From: CAYSPU01 sp964432995
Lineage (GTDB): Bacteria; Verrucomicrobiota; Verrucomicrobiia; Limisphaerales; JAHDYP01
Length of the DNA: 25,610 nt
Reading direction: 5' to 3'
Assembly: GCA_964432995.1 (NCBI GenBank)
Contig: CAYSPU010000058.1
Coordinates: forward strand, 1-25,610
The position numbers and the translations under genes are program-made. The notes under the pieces were generated by a model. That model did not search any database. It was given only the letters and a program-made list of their open reading frames with translations, and was not told where the DNA came from. The stretch's first letter is position 1, and each line of letters begins with the position of its first letter. This document shows positions 15,778 to 23,276 of this stretch, in pieces.

Positions 15778-18700
15778 TCAACCGTCAAACCGCCTCTTCA
15801 GCCGGAAGGTCAGCGGGACCTGGCCCAGAAGCGTCTGGATCCGCTCGAAGGTTCGCCAGTCGGCGAGGTCTTTGTCCTCCAAACGTGTGATGAGTTCAAT
15901 GAGCGCGGGATGGTCGAAGACGGGGCTCAGGGTCAAGGGTTCATATCCTTTGGCTTCAGCCTGCAAGCGGGAGGTGGCGGGGATGGTCACCACGCCGGTT
16001 CCTTGGGAGAAGCGATGACGCTTCCCGCGGCGCGGCTGGGTTCCCACATACTGGCACTCGGCCAACGTCGCCTTCAGCGGCCGCCCGCCATCGGCATCCT
16101 CAACCCGAACGCGAACTGTGGCGGACACCGGTTCGGGGCGGCGCCATTGTCGTTCGTCGAAGAAGAAGGCCCCGCTGATCGCGCGCTGGCGTCCTTCGTT
16201 GGCGCCGAACGCGCGGACGCAGTACCAAGAGGCCGGATCACCGGGGATGGACAGGTTGGTGGCCCAGGAAGTTGGCCGGTCGCTCAGCGGGTGTTGTTGG
16301 AAGGAGGCGCCGTTGCGCAGCACCTCGATTCGCGCCAGTCCACCCGTTGTCGCTCCCGAGGACCACGCTTCGATCCGCAGGGCATGCGGTTGGCCGTCGG
16401 CGCGGAAGGCGCTGCCGGGGGGAAGGCCATCGACGGAGGCGAGGAGCAACGGGCCGGTGGTGGCAAATGTCCGGCCTGCGGCCGCGGCGCGCGCGGCGGC
16501 GGCGATGGAGAACGGGCCTTTGATGAACGTGTAGAGTCGGGCGGATCCCGGCACGGCCCCGCCGGGGCGATCGAAGCAGGCGTCGGAGGAAGCTGTTGCC
16601 GCCACCCGGTATCCGTGGTTCAGCAGGAGCGACCAGATTTCGAACGTCTTGCGATCCGCCGCCACCTCGCCCGCGCCGGTGATCACGTCGAGCCCGTCGA
16701 ACGTGGGGCCGATGAGCGTGTCGAGGGGAAGTTCGACGGCCATGTTGGAGACGCGCATTTGTTCCTGTTTGGGGTAGCCGCCCTGGCCGCCCCAGGGCCC
16801 GGTCCACCATCGGGCGGGGTGTGTGTAGAAGACCTTGCCGCCTTGGGCGTGGATGAGGGCGTGGGACTCGAAGTTGGCGATGGACGGCTTGCGGGATTCG
16901 TAGTCGGCGGCGCTGGCCTGCAGGAGAAGGTCGATCACGTTGTCGCCCTTGGCGGTTCGTCCTTTGATCCCGAGGTTCCAGCAGTGTCCCAAGCAGCGGC
17001 CGGCGTCGCCGAGGTAGTAGTTCTTCGGGGCCTCGAGGTTCCAGGTCAGCACACAGTCCGGCGTCGAACGCCGGCTGAGTTCCGCCTCGAGCCGCTCCGG
17101 TGTGGGGTCGTCGAGGGCCCACGCGTGACTAAGCGACAGGTAGTGCAGGTCCTCCGCCTGCGCGGCCAGGGCCACTTGATCGAAGTCCACCGGCACGGTT
17201 TGTTCGCCGTGAATCATGTGGGCATGGCTGTCGCCCGCATACCAGCCGCGGCGACGGAGGTCCACCTGCCGATCCAGGATCACCACGACTTGCCGGGCCC
17301 CGCCCGGGGGCAGGTCCACCACACTCTCCACGGCGTGGTACTCCGGACCGCGGGTGACGCGAATGCGGGTTCGGCCTGCGGGCAGGAGCTTGCGGAATTC
17401 GCCCGGGCAGCGGAAGCCGATCCGCAGTCCGGCCCCCTCGGTCACCGTTTGCCCGGTGGCATCGGTAATGGTCACGGTGCAAGCCACGGGCTGGCCGGTG
17501 TCGGCGCGGCGGACGATTCCGTGGAGTTCGGCCGACTCCGGGGATGCCGTTGTCTCTGTCTCCTCGGCCTCGGTCGCCGCCATCGGGTCGGAGCCTGGCG
17601 CATAGAGCTGGAACTCGTGGATGGTCGGGCCGTCGGTCGCGTTGAGGATGTGCAACCGGACATGTTGGGCGGTGACCGGTTTGAAGCGTGCGGAGTAGTG
17701 CGTTCCGAGCGTGGTGCCCCGGTGAGCCACCTTCCACTCCGTGCCGTCGCGGTAGAGCAATTCGAACGACTGCACGCGGTTGGGATAGGCTTCGTCCGCC
17801 TCGACGCGAGCGAAGGCCATTGGTTTTCCGAGATCGACCTCCAACCACGCCGACTTCGTTCCGGCATCCGTCGCCCAGCGCGTGTCGTCGTCGCCGTCGA
17901 TGGCGCGATCGGCGCGGTAGGCCGCGTCGTTCTGGAACACATTCGACGCCGTGGCTTTCATTCCCGGCTGGATGATCCCGGGGCGCGGGACATCGAGCGA
18001 TGGAATGCCGTCGGCCGGGCCATCGAGGGTCAACCGGACGACCGGGGCGATGGCCTCCGCACTGAGGCGGCCGACCGTTAGCGTGATCCCGGCGTCGGTC
18101 TGGGTGACCGGGACCTCTCCGCCGTGGAGCCACTCGCTGCGAAGGATCTTCCGGGACAACGGCGGCAGGGCCAGGGTTTCCTCGCTCGTCCGGAGCAGGA
18201 GGACGTAGACGGCGTTTCCTTTTCGGGTGCTGGCGAGGAAGGGACTGGGCTTGAAGGGGCCGCCGCGCGTGCCGTAGATGCTCTCGCCGTTCGTCCGGAT
18301 CCAGCTCCCCACCTGCCGCAGGACGTCCACCTGCCGCGGCTCGATGCGCCCATCCGGCATCGGCCCGACGTTCAGCAGGAGGTTCCCATCCCCGCCGACG
18401 GTGCGGGCGAGGATGCCGACGACTTCGCGGAGGGACTTGATGGCGTCGTTCGGTTTCCACGACCACTGGGTGCCGAGGGTCATGCAGGTTTCCCACGGGA
18501 GTTGGTCGTCGTAGCGTCCGATGCGCTGTTCCGGGGTGTAGTAGTCGGCGTTGGCGCTGAGAATCTGGTTGTCGTTGTTTTTGGCGCCGAGATCGAGGCG
18601 GTTGTTGATGATGATCTCGGGCTGGAGGCGGCGGACGATGCTGTAAGTGGTTGCCTGATCGTACAACGGCTCACACGAATCCCAATCGAACCACAGGAGG

Positions 18701-19734
18701 TCCACGCGGCCGTAGTTGGCGAGCAACTCGCCCACCTCGCCTTGCATGCGGGCGACAAACGCCGCATTGCGGTCGGTGCGGAAATCGGGATCGCGCCAGT
18801 CCATCGGCGAGAAATACCAACCAAGCTTCAGTCCCGCGGCGCGGGTCGCGTCCGCGACTTCCCGGCAGATATCCCGTCGGAACGGCGTCTGGGCGATGGT
18901 GTAGGGGTCCACCTTCGAAGGCCAGAGCAGGAAACCGTCGCAGTGTTTTGCCGTCAGGACCAGGTACTTCATTCCGGCGGCGCGGGCGGTCTCGGCCCAC
19001 CCGGCGGCGTTGAAGTTCGTGGGGTTGAATTGTCGATAGAGCTGGTCGTAGACCTCGACCGGTGTGGAACCTCGGTTCGGACACTTCGGGTTGGAATTGG
19101 CGCGCGACCAACTGATCTCGAGACCGGTCAAACTGACCGGTCCCCAGTGGACGAACATGCCGAAGCGCGCCTCGCGCCACCAAGCCATCCGGGCAGCGCG
19201 CGCGTCGGATCCTTCCGCCGGGGCGGCCACGGCGGGTGTGGTGAACAGCGTGGATAAGAGGAGTGCGCCTCCAAGGAATGGCAGGAGCCAGAGGCGCTTG
19301 GCCGCGAGAAGGCTTGGAAGCCGGCCCGCCCCCAACAAGCGCCGGGCCCGGTGTAACCCCAGGTTTTTGGTGGGCGGCCAGCACCGTCTGGCCGCTCCGG
19401 ACCGCTCGCCGTCCCGGCGGGCAGCAGCCTCACCGGCCGGACGCGATCTCGAACCATCGGCGCACTGCCGCCCCACGCAGCCGCTGCGACCGGGGACCGG
19501 TCGCGCTCCGGGCCGCCCGCCCTCGGTGACTGGTGACCGACAACCTCCGGACGCACTGCCCCGGGCCGGGACCTGTGGACCTGCAGATCCCTGCTCTGCT
19601 CCCCTTGTGTCTCGTGTGTCTCTGGCGCCTTCTTGCAGCTCGCCCGACGTCCTCGTGGATCGCAGCGATTCTGGCGCGTCTCGGCGCACCGGCGGCGACA
19701 CGGATCTGAACCGCATCAACTCAGGTTGGATCAT
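15778..19734 (-). CDS. Alpha-L-fucosidase (GH29) fused to F5/8 type C domain and CehA/McbA-type metallohydrolase
   Basis: As opened from the ATG at 19734 (AGGAGG 10 nt upstream) the frame gives 1318 residues. Residues 1-130 are arginine/glycine-rich, partly encoded by repeat family A; a Sec signal-like segment (LWLLPFLGGALLLSTLFTTPAVAA) lies at about 148-171, so the functional start may be internal (in-frame TTG at 19338). The GH29 domain follows at about 180-540: RFGMFVHWGP, MKYLVLTAKHCDGF and VDLLWFDWDS with the nucleophile Asp. Residues 593-711 are an F5/8 type C (CBM32-like) sugar-binding domain (KATASNVFQ ... IHEFQLYAPG). After a Glu/Thr-rich linker comes a carboxypeptidase-regulatory-like domain (about 732-815), then a PHP-fold metallohydrolase (GWYAGDSHAHMIHG at about 831, YTHPARWW at about 969, ATASSDACFDRPGG at about 1048). 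It should remove fucose from glycans outside the cytoplasm; the second activity is unknown. Confidence 0.85.
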   Translation of the reverse strand: MIQPELMRFRSVSPPVRRDAPESLRSTRTSGELQEGARDTRDTRGAEQGSAGPQVPARGSASGGCRSPVTEGGRPGARPVPGRSGCVGRQCADGSRSRPAGEAAARRDGERSGAARRCWPPTKNLGLHRARRLLGAGRLPSLLAAKRLWLLPFLGGALLLSTLFTTPAVAAPAEGSDARAARMAWWREARFGMFVHWGPVSLTGLEISWSRANSNPKCPNRGSTPVEVYDQLYRQFNPTNFNAAGWAETARAAGMKYLVLTAKHCDGFLLWPSKVDPYTIAQTPFRRDICREVADATRAAGLKLGWYFSPMDWRDPDFRTDRNAAFVARMQGEVGELLANYGRVDLLWFDWDSCEPLYDQATTYSIVRRLQPEIIINNRLDLGAKNNDNQILSANADYYTPEQRIGRYDDQLPWETCMTLGTQWSWKPNDAIKSLREVVGILARTVGGDGNLLLNVGPMPDGRIEPRQVDVLRQVGSWIRTNGESIYGTRGGPFKPSPFLASTRKGNAVYVLLLRTSEETLALPPLSRKILRSEWLHGGEVPVTQTDAGITLTVGRLSAEAIAPVVRLTLDGPADGIPSLDVPRPGIIQPGMKATASNVFQNDAAYRADRAIDGDDDTRWATDAGTKSAWLEVDLGKPMAFARVEADEAYPNRVQSFELLYRDGTEWKVAHRGTTLGTHYSARFKPVTAQHVRLHILNATDGPTIHEFQLYAPGSDPMAATEAEETETTASPESAELHGIVRRADTGQPVACTVTITDATGQTVTEGAGLRIGFRCPGEFRKLLPAGRTRIRVTRGPEYHAVESVVDLPPGGARQVVVILDRQVDLRRRGWYAGDSHAHMIHGEQTVPVDFDQVALAAQAEDLHYLSLSHAWALDDPTPERLEAELSRRSTPDCVLTWNLEAPKNYYLGDAGRCLGHCWNLGIKGRTAKGDNVIDLLLQASAADYESRKPSIANFESHALIHAQGGKVFYTHPARWWTGPWGGQGGYPKQEQMRVSNMAVELPLDTLIGPTFDGLDVITGAGEVAADRKTFEIWSLLLNHGYRVAATASSDACFDRPGGAVPGSARLYTFIKGPFSIAAAARAAAAGRTFATTGPLLLASVDGLPPGSAFRADGQPHALRIEAWSSGATTGGLARIEVLRNGASFQQHPLSDRPTSWATNLSIPGDPASWYCVRAFGANEGRQRAISGAFFFDERQWRRPEPVSATVRVRVEDADGGRPLKATLAECQYVGTQPRRGKRHRFSQGTGVVTIPATSRLQAEAKGYEPLTLSPVFDHPALIELITRLEDKDLADWRTFERIQTLLGQVPLTFRLKRRFDG
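19369..19560. repeat. Dispersed hairpin repeat family A, opposite orientation, inside the open frame of the fusion gene
   Basis: The segment CAGCACCGTCTGGCCGCTCC and what follows are the reverse complement of the 10468-10700 array, diverged by scattered substitutions. The hairpin core is at 19404-19422 (GCTCGCCG, TCC, CGGCGGGC, one G.T pair). A second partial unit (GCTGCGACCGGGGACCGG) lies at about 19482-19521. On the minus strand the copy is read in frame as arginine-rich protein upstream of the fucosidase signal peptide. Confidence 0.85.
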
Positions 19735-19744
19735 GATTCGTCGT

Positions 19745-19750
19745 CCTCCT
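19745..19750 (-). promoter_or_regulatory. Strong ribosome binding site upstream of 19734
   Basis: AGGAGG on the minus strand lies 10 nt before the ATG at 19734 and directly follows the stop codon of the protease gene. It is the best Shine-Dalgarno site in the window. It supports coupled translation of whatever starts at 19734. Confidence 0.65.
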
Positions 19751-19751
19751 T

Positions 19752-20945
19752 TCACTTTCGAAATGTCTCCACGTTCACTCCGCCGCCGGCGTCCACCTGG
19801 TAGTCAATCGGGAACTCAGTCGTCCTGCCGTTGGCGTGAACGACGGTCAATCGGACCTGGGAAGGTCCGGGCCGCAATACGCCCAACTCGACGCGGAACC
19901 GTCCTTCCCCCTCGAGTCGCCCCACCCACCCGTACGCGTCGTAGTCGGACTCCACCTTGCCCCAATCGTCATAGGCCACGACGCCAAACACGTCGATGTC
20001 GCTCGTCACTCGCCCCTCGACGCGGAGGCGGCCGCCTTCGGCCACGGCCCGCAGCTCGAGCAGTTGGCAATCCGGGGTCTCGGTCGAGCGCGGGCGTTCG
20101 CCGGCGAACCGGCGGTGGTTCGCCAGGCGCATCGCGCTGACCGGGTGCAGAAACGTCCCTTTTCCCTCGCCGCGCAGTTCCTCACCGTAGGTGTGGTTGC
20201 CGCCGCCCATCAACGCCGAACCGCGATCCGCCTGATCGGGGGTCTCCTTGACGTGCGGCAGGCCGAGGGCGTGACCGAGTTCGTGCGCCACGCCACCGAC
20301 GTAGTGGGTGTTGAACTGCCCCAGCGAACACGGGCTGCCGTAGTAGCCTCCCGGCTCCTTCGAGCGGAGCAGACGCGGATCCAGGCGGTCGTCATCATAA
20401 ACCCAGGCGGTGCCCGACCGGTGATCGCCCGAACCCACATACGGCCCCACTTCGACCGCCTTGTCTCGATCCCATCGCAGCAGGGTCTCGAAGATCACCA
20501 CCGTTTCCTGGTCGATATCGATGCCCTTGTGCCGCAGCGCCTCCGCGACCTCGCCCCGCACCTTGTCCCAGGCATCACGTCCGTAGGCGGCGGAGGCTTC
20601 GCGGGCCCGGACTTCATGCAAGAGCAACTGACCGGCGGCGTTCGTTTCAAGCCCGAAGGTTCGCTCGCCGTATCCGGCCGCCTTCATGCCTTCGCGGTAG
20701 AACCGTTGCACCTCGCGCATCACGCGTGTCAGCCGTTCGACATGATCCCGGCACGGCTGACGATCCTGGGTTACGAAGTAGACGATGCGGAGCGGCGGGA
20801 CCGGTGTGGGTGCTGTCGACAGGTCCTCACCCTGACAGGCCCACCAGCCGCTGCATAGTACCAGCAGTGTACCCAAGGCGATCCCTGAACAGAGGGCCCC
20901 GTGAACACGACACCAATCCCTCCCCGATACCGAAGTCGAATGCAT
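19752..20945 (-). CDS. Secreted metzincin-like zinc metalloprotease
   Basis: The protein has 397 residues. An N-terminal hydrophobic segment (ALCSGIALGTLLVLCSGWWA, about 17-36) is a signal peptide; Cys37 might be lipidated, but the lipobox is not canonical. The zinc site is VAHELGHALGLPH, that is HExxHxxGxxH with His221, Glu222, His225 and His231, followed by SALMGGGNHTYG with Met246 as the Met-turn. These features place it among metzincins. The preceding region has an IVYFVTQDRQPCRDHVERL start and an N-terminal domain of about 150 residues. The C-terminal 110 residues look like a beta-sandwich (RLRVEGRVTSDIDVFGVVAYDDW). I do not recognise the subfamily; substrates are probably extracellular proteins. 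The start at 20945 has no clear SD. The stop is 17 bp before the ATG at 19734 of the fusion gene, so the two are likely an operon. Confidence 0.88.
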   Translation of the reverse strand: MHSTSVSGRDWCRVHGALCSGIALGTLLVLCSGWWACQGEDLSTAPTPVPPLRIVYFVTQDRQPCRDHVERLTRVMREVQRFYREGMKAAGYGERTFGLETNAAGQLLLHEVRAREASAAYGRDAWDKVRGEVAEALRHKGIDIDQETVVIFETLLRWDRDKAVEVGPYVGSGDHRSGTAWVYDDDRLDPRLLRSKEPGGYYGSPCSLGQFNTHYVGGVAHELGHALGLPHVKETPDQADRGSALMGGGNHTYGEELRGEGKGTFLHPVSAMRLANHRRFAGERPRSTETPDCQLLELRAVAEGGRLRVEGRVTSDIDVFGVVAYDDWGKVESDYDAYGWVGRLEGEGRFRVELGVLRPGPSQVRLTVVHANGRTTEFPIDYQVDAGGGVNVETFRK

Positions 20946-21081
20946 GGCGGGGAATGTACCGATGAATCGTTGGGATGCGAGCCTTCATGCAGACCCGCAT
21001 GCATTGGGGGCGGGGTGGCATGGCCTGCTCGCGTTCAGACTCATCGTGGCCACGTTCGTCGATCCGGAGCACTTCATCATC

Positions 21082-22290
21082 CTACCGTTTGACGTTCCAC
21101 GCCGCCAATTCGCGGCCATCGAGCGCGGTCATGCGCAGGGTCAATTCCTTCGCCGTGACGACGCCGTGGATGAGCGTGGCGGCTTCGGGCTTGGGCGAGC
21201 CGCCGACCATCTGGGCGTAGGGCCGGTTGCGATCGGGCGGGAAGAAACCATGTTGATGGGTATGCCCGGAGATCACGGCGGTGAACTTCGCCTCGGCCAA
21301 CAGCCGATGCCAGGCCGACCGGGGGTCGGTCGGGTCGCCGAACACGTTTTGGTCCTTCCACCAAAACGGGATGTGACAGAACGCGACGCGGAACCGGGCC
21401 TGGCGCAGGTGCGGTTTCTTCAACTCGGCTTCGAGCCAGGCGGTTTGTTCGCGGCGGTAGGCCACGAAATCGCCCAGGCCGGCATAGACCTTCTCGGTGT
21501 CCGGTTTGTCTTCTCCGGCATCGAGCACCACGCCGGCGAGCGGCCCTTGGCGGAACGAATAGTAGAATCGTCCGCCCGGCGGCTCGAGGAACCGCGGCAG
21601 TGACCGAGCGGCCGGACCGCGCGCCTCGTGATTGCCGCGCGCAAAGAACAACGGCGTTTCGCGCGCGAACGGTTGGCCGCCCGCCCCCAAGTAGTGTTCG
21701 ACCATCCGCTCCTCGCGGTAATTGTCGTTCGCAACGTCCCCGTTCCAGACGAGGAAATCGGGGGTCAGGAGTGGCGTGAGCTTGGCCAACTGCCCCAGGG
21801 AGGCGGCGTTTTCGTGGGTGTCGTTCCAGACCACGAATCGAGCCTGGGCCGCTTCGGGGTCCAGCGTGCGAAACTGGAATACGCCGGTCGCGACCGGGTC
21901 ACCGCGGCGGATGTCATAGGCCGTGTGGAAATCAACCGGGCAGGCGCAGACGCGGTAGAAGTAGCGTTGGCCCGGGCGCAGCTCCTCGAGGCGGACGCGA
22001 TGCGCGATCGCATCGAAAGGATTGAGACCGTGCTGCGATCCCGTAGCGAGACTGCCCAACTGCTCCGTCGGGCCGTACTCGATCCAGGCGGTGCTGGGCC
22101 GATTGACGCCGACGGCCACGGTTACGCCGGTGGCGCTCGGGTATTGGAGTGATGGCGCGGTCGTAAAGGCGACGGGGGATGGCGGCGTTTGTGGCTTGGC
22201 GCCCTCGGCCCCCCAGGCGGGCCAGGTGGCGGCCACCAATCCGCCGGCGCCAACGTGGCGGAAGAAACTCCTGCGGTTCATGTCGGACAT
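21082..22290 (-). CDS. Tat-exported metallophosphoesterase with PAP-like N-terminal domain
   Basis: The protein has 402 residues. The start carries a twin-arginine-type signal (NRRSFFRHVGAGGLVAA, 5-21); ATG at 22290 or at 22281 is possible. Residues about 40-145 form an Fn3-like domain as in purple acid phosphatases (GVTVAVGVNRPSTAWIEYGP ... LRPGQRYFYRV). The calcineurin-like phosphoesterase domain shows all its metal motifs in order: Asp157 and His159 (NDTHEN), Asp185 (WNGDVANDN), Asn220-His221 (RGNHEARG), His306 (FCHIPFW) and His343/His345 (SGHTHQHG). It should cleave phosphomono- or diesters outside the cytoplasm with a two-metal centre. It lacks the tyrosine ligand context needed to call it a true purple acid phosphatase. 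It lies 136 bp upstream of the protease gene in the same direction. The upstream region is full of repeats. Confidence 0.92.
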   Translation of the reverse strand: MSDMNRRSFFRHVGAGGLVAATWPAWGAEGAKPQTPPSPVAFTTAPSLQYPSATGVTVAVGVNRPSTAWIEYGPTEQLGSLATGSQHGLNPFDAIAHRVRLEELRPGQRYFYRVCACPVDFHTAYDIRRGDPVATGVFQFRTLDPEAAQARFVVWNDTHENAASLGQLAKLTPLLTPDFLVWNGDVANDNYREERMVEHYLGAGGQPFARETPLFFARGNHEARGPAARSLPRFLEPPGGRFYYSFRQGPLAGVVLDAGEDKPDTEKVYAGLGDFVAYRREQTAWLEAELKKPHLRQARFRVAFCHIPFWWKDQNVFGDPTDPRSAWHRLLAEAKFTAVISGHTHQHGFFPPDRNRPYAQMVGGSPKPEAATLIHGVVTAKELTLRMTALDGRELAAWNVKR

Positions 22291-22407
22291 GTGTGGAGTC
22301 TGCCATCACCCACTGCGTGCCGTGAAGCAGGAACGAAGATCTCCACGGGACCGCGCGGGCGGGTGGGCGGCCAACCGCTTCCGCGGGACAACCGGTTTTT
22401 CCGGGAC

Positions 22408-22426
22408 CGCGGGTCTTCCTGACCCG
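22408..22426. repeat. Hairpin: GCGGGTC stem, TTCCT loop
   Basis: GCGGGTCTTCCTGACCCGC forms a perfect 7-bp stem. It looks like a dispersed palindromic unit rather than a terminator, since no T-run follows on either strand and it lies upstream of the phosphoesterase gene. Confidence 0.7.
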
Positions 22427-22451
22427 CAGCACAACGCACACACCCCTGCCT

Positions 22452-22470
22452 GCGGCTCAAGAAGAGCCGC
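22452..22470. repeat. Hairpin: GCGGCTC stem, AAGAA loop
   Basis: GCGGCTCAAGAAGAGCCGC forms a perfect 7-bp stem, 25 bp after the previous hairpin and of the same size. The two loops are nearly complementary (TTCCT against AAGAA, 4 of 5). Confidence 0.7.
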
Positions 22471-22520
22471 GGTCCGAAACCTGGCGGGCAGGCGACCCCC
22501 CAACCACTCCCGCACGACAA

Positions 22521-22530
22521 NNNNNNNNNN
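22521..22530. other. Assembly gap (10 N) at the edge of a repeat
   Basis: The gap directly abuts the first of two identical 48-bp repeat copies. It is probably an assembly break caused by the repeat, so copies may be missing. Confidence 0.9.
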
Positions 22531-22770
22531 ACCTCCAACCACCTCGTGCCCGCTCGCCGCTGCTGCGACCGAGGGACCGGTCGCGCTCCAGCCGCCGACC
22601 GCCCGACGTCCCGGCGGGCAGCAGCACCACCCGCCGAAGGCGCCTCCGAACCTCCAACCACCTCGTGCCCGCTCGCCGCTGCTGCGACCGAGGGACCTGC
22701 CTACGCCAAGGCTACGGCATGGCAGGCCGGTAGCGCTCCGACTGCGGACCGCCCGACGTGCCGACGCGCC
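22531..22770. repeat. Third array of repeat family A, with an insert
   Basis: A 48-bp sequence beginning ACCTCCAACCACCTCGTGCC is repeated identically at 22531-22578 and 22650-22697 (period 119). It belongs to family A: reverse-complement forms of the same blocks occur at 10468-10664. The hairpin core is at 22601-22619 (GCCCGACG, TCC, CGGCGGGC, one mismatch). The second copy carries about 34 extra bases after GAGGGACC (22698-22731), an imperfect palindrome with CCTGCC and GGCAGG ends. Confidence 0.85.
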
Positions 22771-22877
22771 GACCACCACTCTGATTCGCGCCCCGGCAGA
22801 TCGGCGATGGACAGACTGGCTTCACTTCTGGGAATGTTGGGCGCACAGCGCGATCAGGAACACACCGTCGAGGATCC

Positions 22878-23024
22878 ATGATTCGACTGGCCATGGTTCA
22901 GATGCTCGTCGAAGGCGGCGCCCGGAACTCCAACCTGGCCCGTGCGGAGGAACGCATCACCGAGGCCGCGCGCGGCGCCGCCCAGGGTGAGGGTTGGGAG
23001 ACGATGTGGAAAGGCACACCGTGA
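22878..23024 (+). pseudogene. Truncated start of a nitrilase-family (carbon-nitrogen hydrolase) gene
   Basis: The 48-codon frame begins MIRLAMVQMLVEGGARNSN and continues LARAEERITEAARGAA, which matches the N-terminal beta-strand (Val-Gln) and first helix of carbon-nitrogen hydrolases (usually 260-300 residues). After about residue 35 the similarity stops and the frame soon ends in repeat-like sequence. The Glu-Lys-Cys catalytic residues, which would follow, are missing. GAGG lies 4 nt upstream of the ATG, and the TGA of an upstream short frame overlaps the ATG (ATGA), so this was once a coupled gene. It is too short to be functional. The assignment rests on a short match from memory. Confidence 0.65.
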
Positions 23025-23061
23025 ACCACCGAGACCCGCCGTACACAGCGGCAAGGGAAAT

Positions 23062-23087
23062 CAGAGGTCAGAGGTCAGAGGTCAGAG
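23062..23087. repeat. Tandem 7-bp repeat (CAGAGGT, 3.7 copies)
   Basis: CAGAGGT is repeated without mismatch in the spacer between the nitrilase remnant and the rhamnosidase gene. Its copy number may vary between strains by slippage. Confidence 0.9.
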
Positions 23088-23130
23088 CCGACGTGAATTG
23101 CACGAAGTATCGCCAATTGCCTCTCCCTGC

Positions 23131-23167
23131 ATTCACGGGATTCGCGGGAATTCGCGGAATTCGCGTC
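23131..23167. repeat. Tandem 9-10-bp repeat (ATTCGCGGG-like, four copies)
   Basis: Four diverged units follow one another: ATTCACGGG, ATTCGCGGGA, ATTCGCGGA, ATTCGCGTC. It is non-coding minisatellite-like sequence. Confidence 0.75.
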
Positions 23168-23214
23168 AGGACAGTTCTCCCGGCTTCCGAGCACTGCCCG
23201 CTGACACCTTTCTT

Positions 23215-23246
23215 CCTTTGCGACTCTCTGCGAGCTTCTGTTCAGA
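23215..23246. repeat. Copy of the CTTTGCG...GCTTCTGTTC element
   Basis: This segment resembles the right arm of the inverted repeat at 15751-15781 (about 23 of 30 positions) and, as reverse complement, the left arm at 15655-15685. It ends 30 bp upstream of the rhamnosidase ATG. Confidence 0.5.
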
Positions 23247-23276
23247 ACCTATTGCTGGCACCACACCACGTCCACT

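Larger units (their letters stand above)
22291..22877. other. Repeat-dense gene-free region
   Basis: No plausible complete gene. From left to right it holds two perfect 7-bp-stem hairpins (22408-22426 and 22452-22470), an assembly gap (22521-22530) and an array of repeat family A (22531-22770). The short tail 22807-22881 is an open frame (MDRLASLLGMLGAQRD...) whose TGA overlaps the start of the nitrilase remnant; I do not recognise it. Confidence 0.6.

Noticed and set aside
15577..18081. 834-residue plus-strand open frame
   Set aside because: It is antisense to the fusion gene, whose frame carries GH29, F5/8C and metallohydrolase motifs.
22807..22881. Separate small gene ending at the nitrilase remnant
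   Set aside because: The frame is short and unrecognised and its upstream part is repeat DNA; only the ATGA overlap speaks for it, so it is noted within the spacer rather than called.
22531..23087. CRISPR array
   Set aside because: Repeats are either directly adjacent short tandems or 48-bp copies with a 71-bp interval and only two units; there are no regular spacers and no cas genes.
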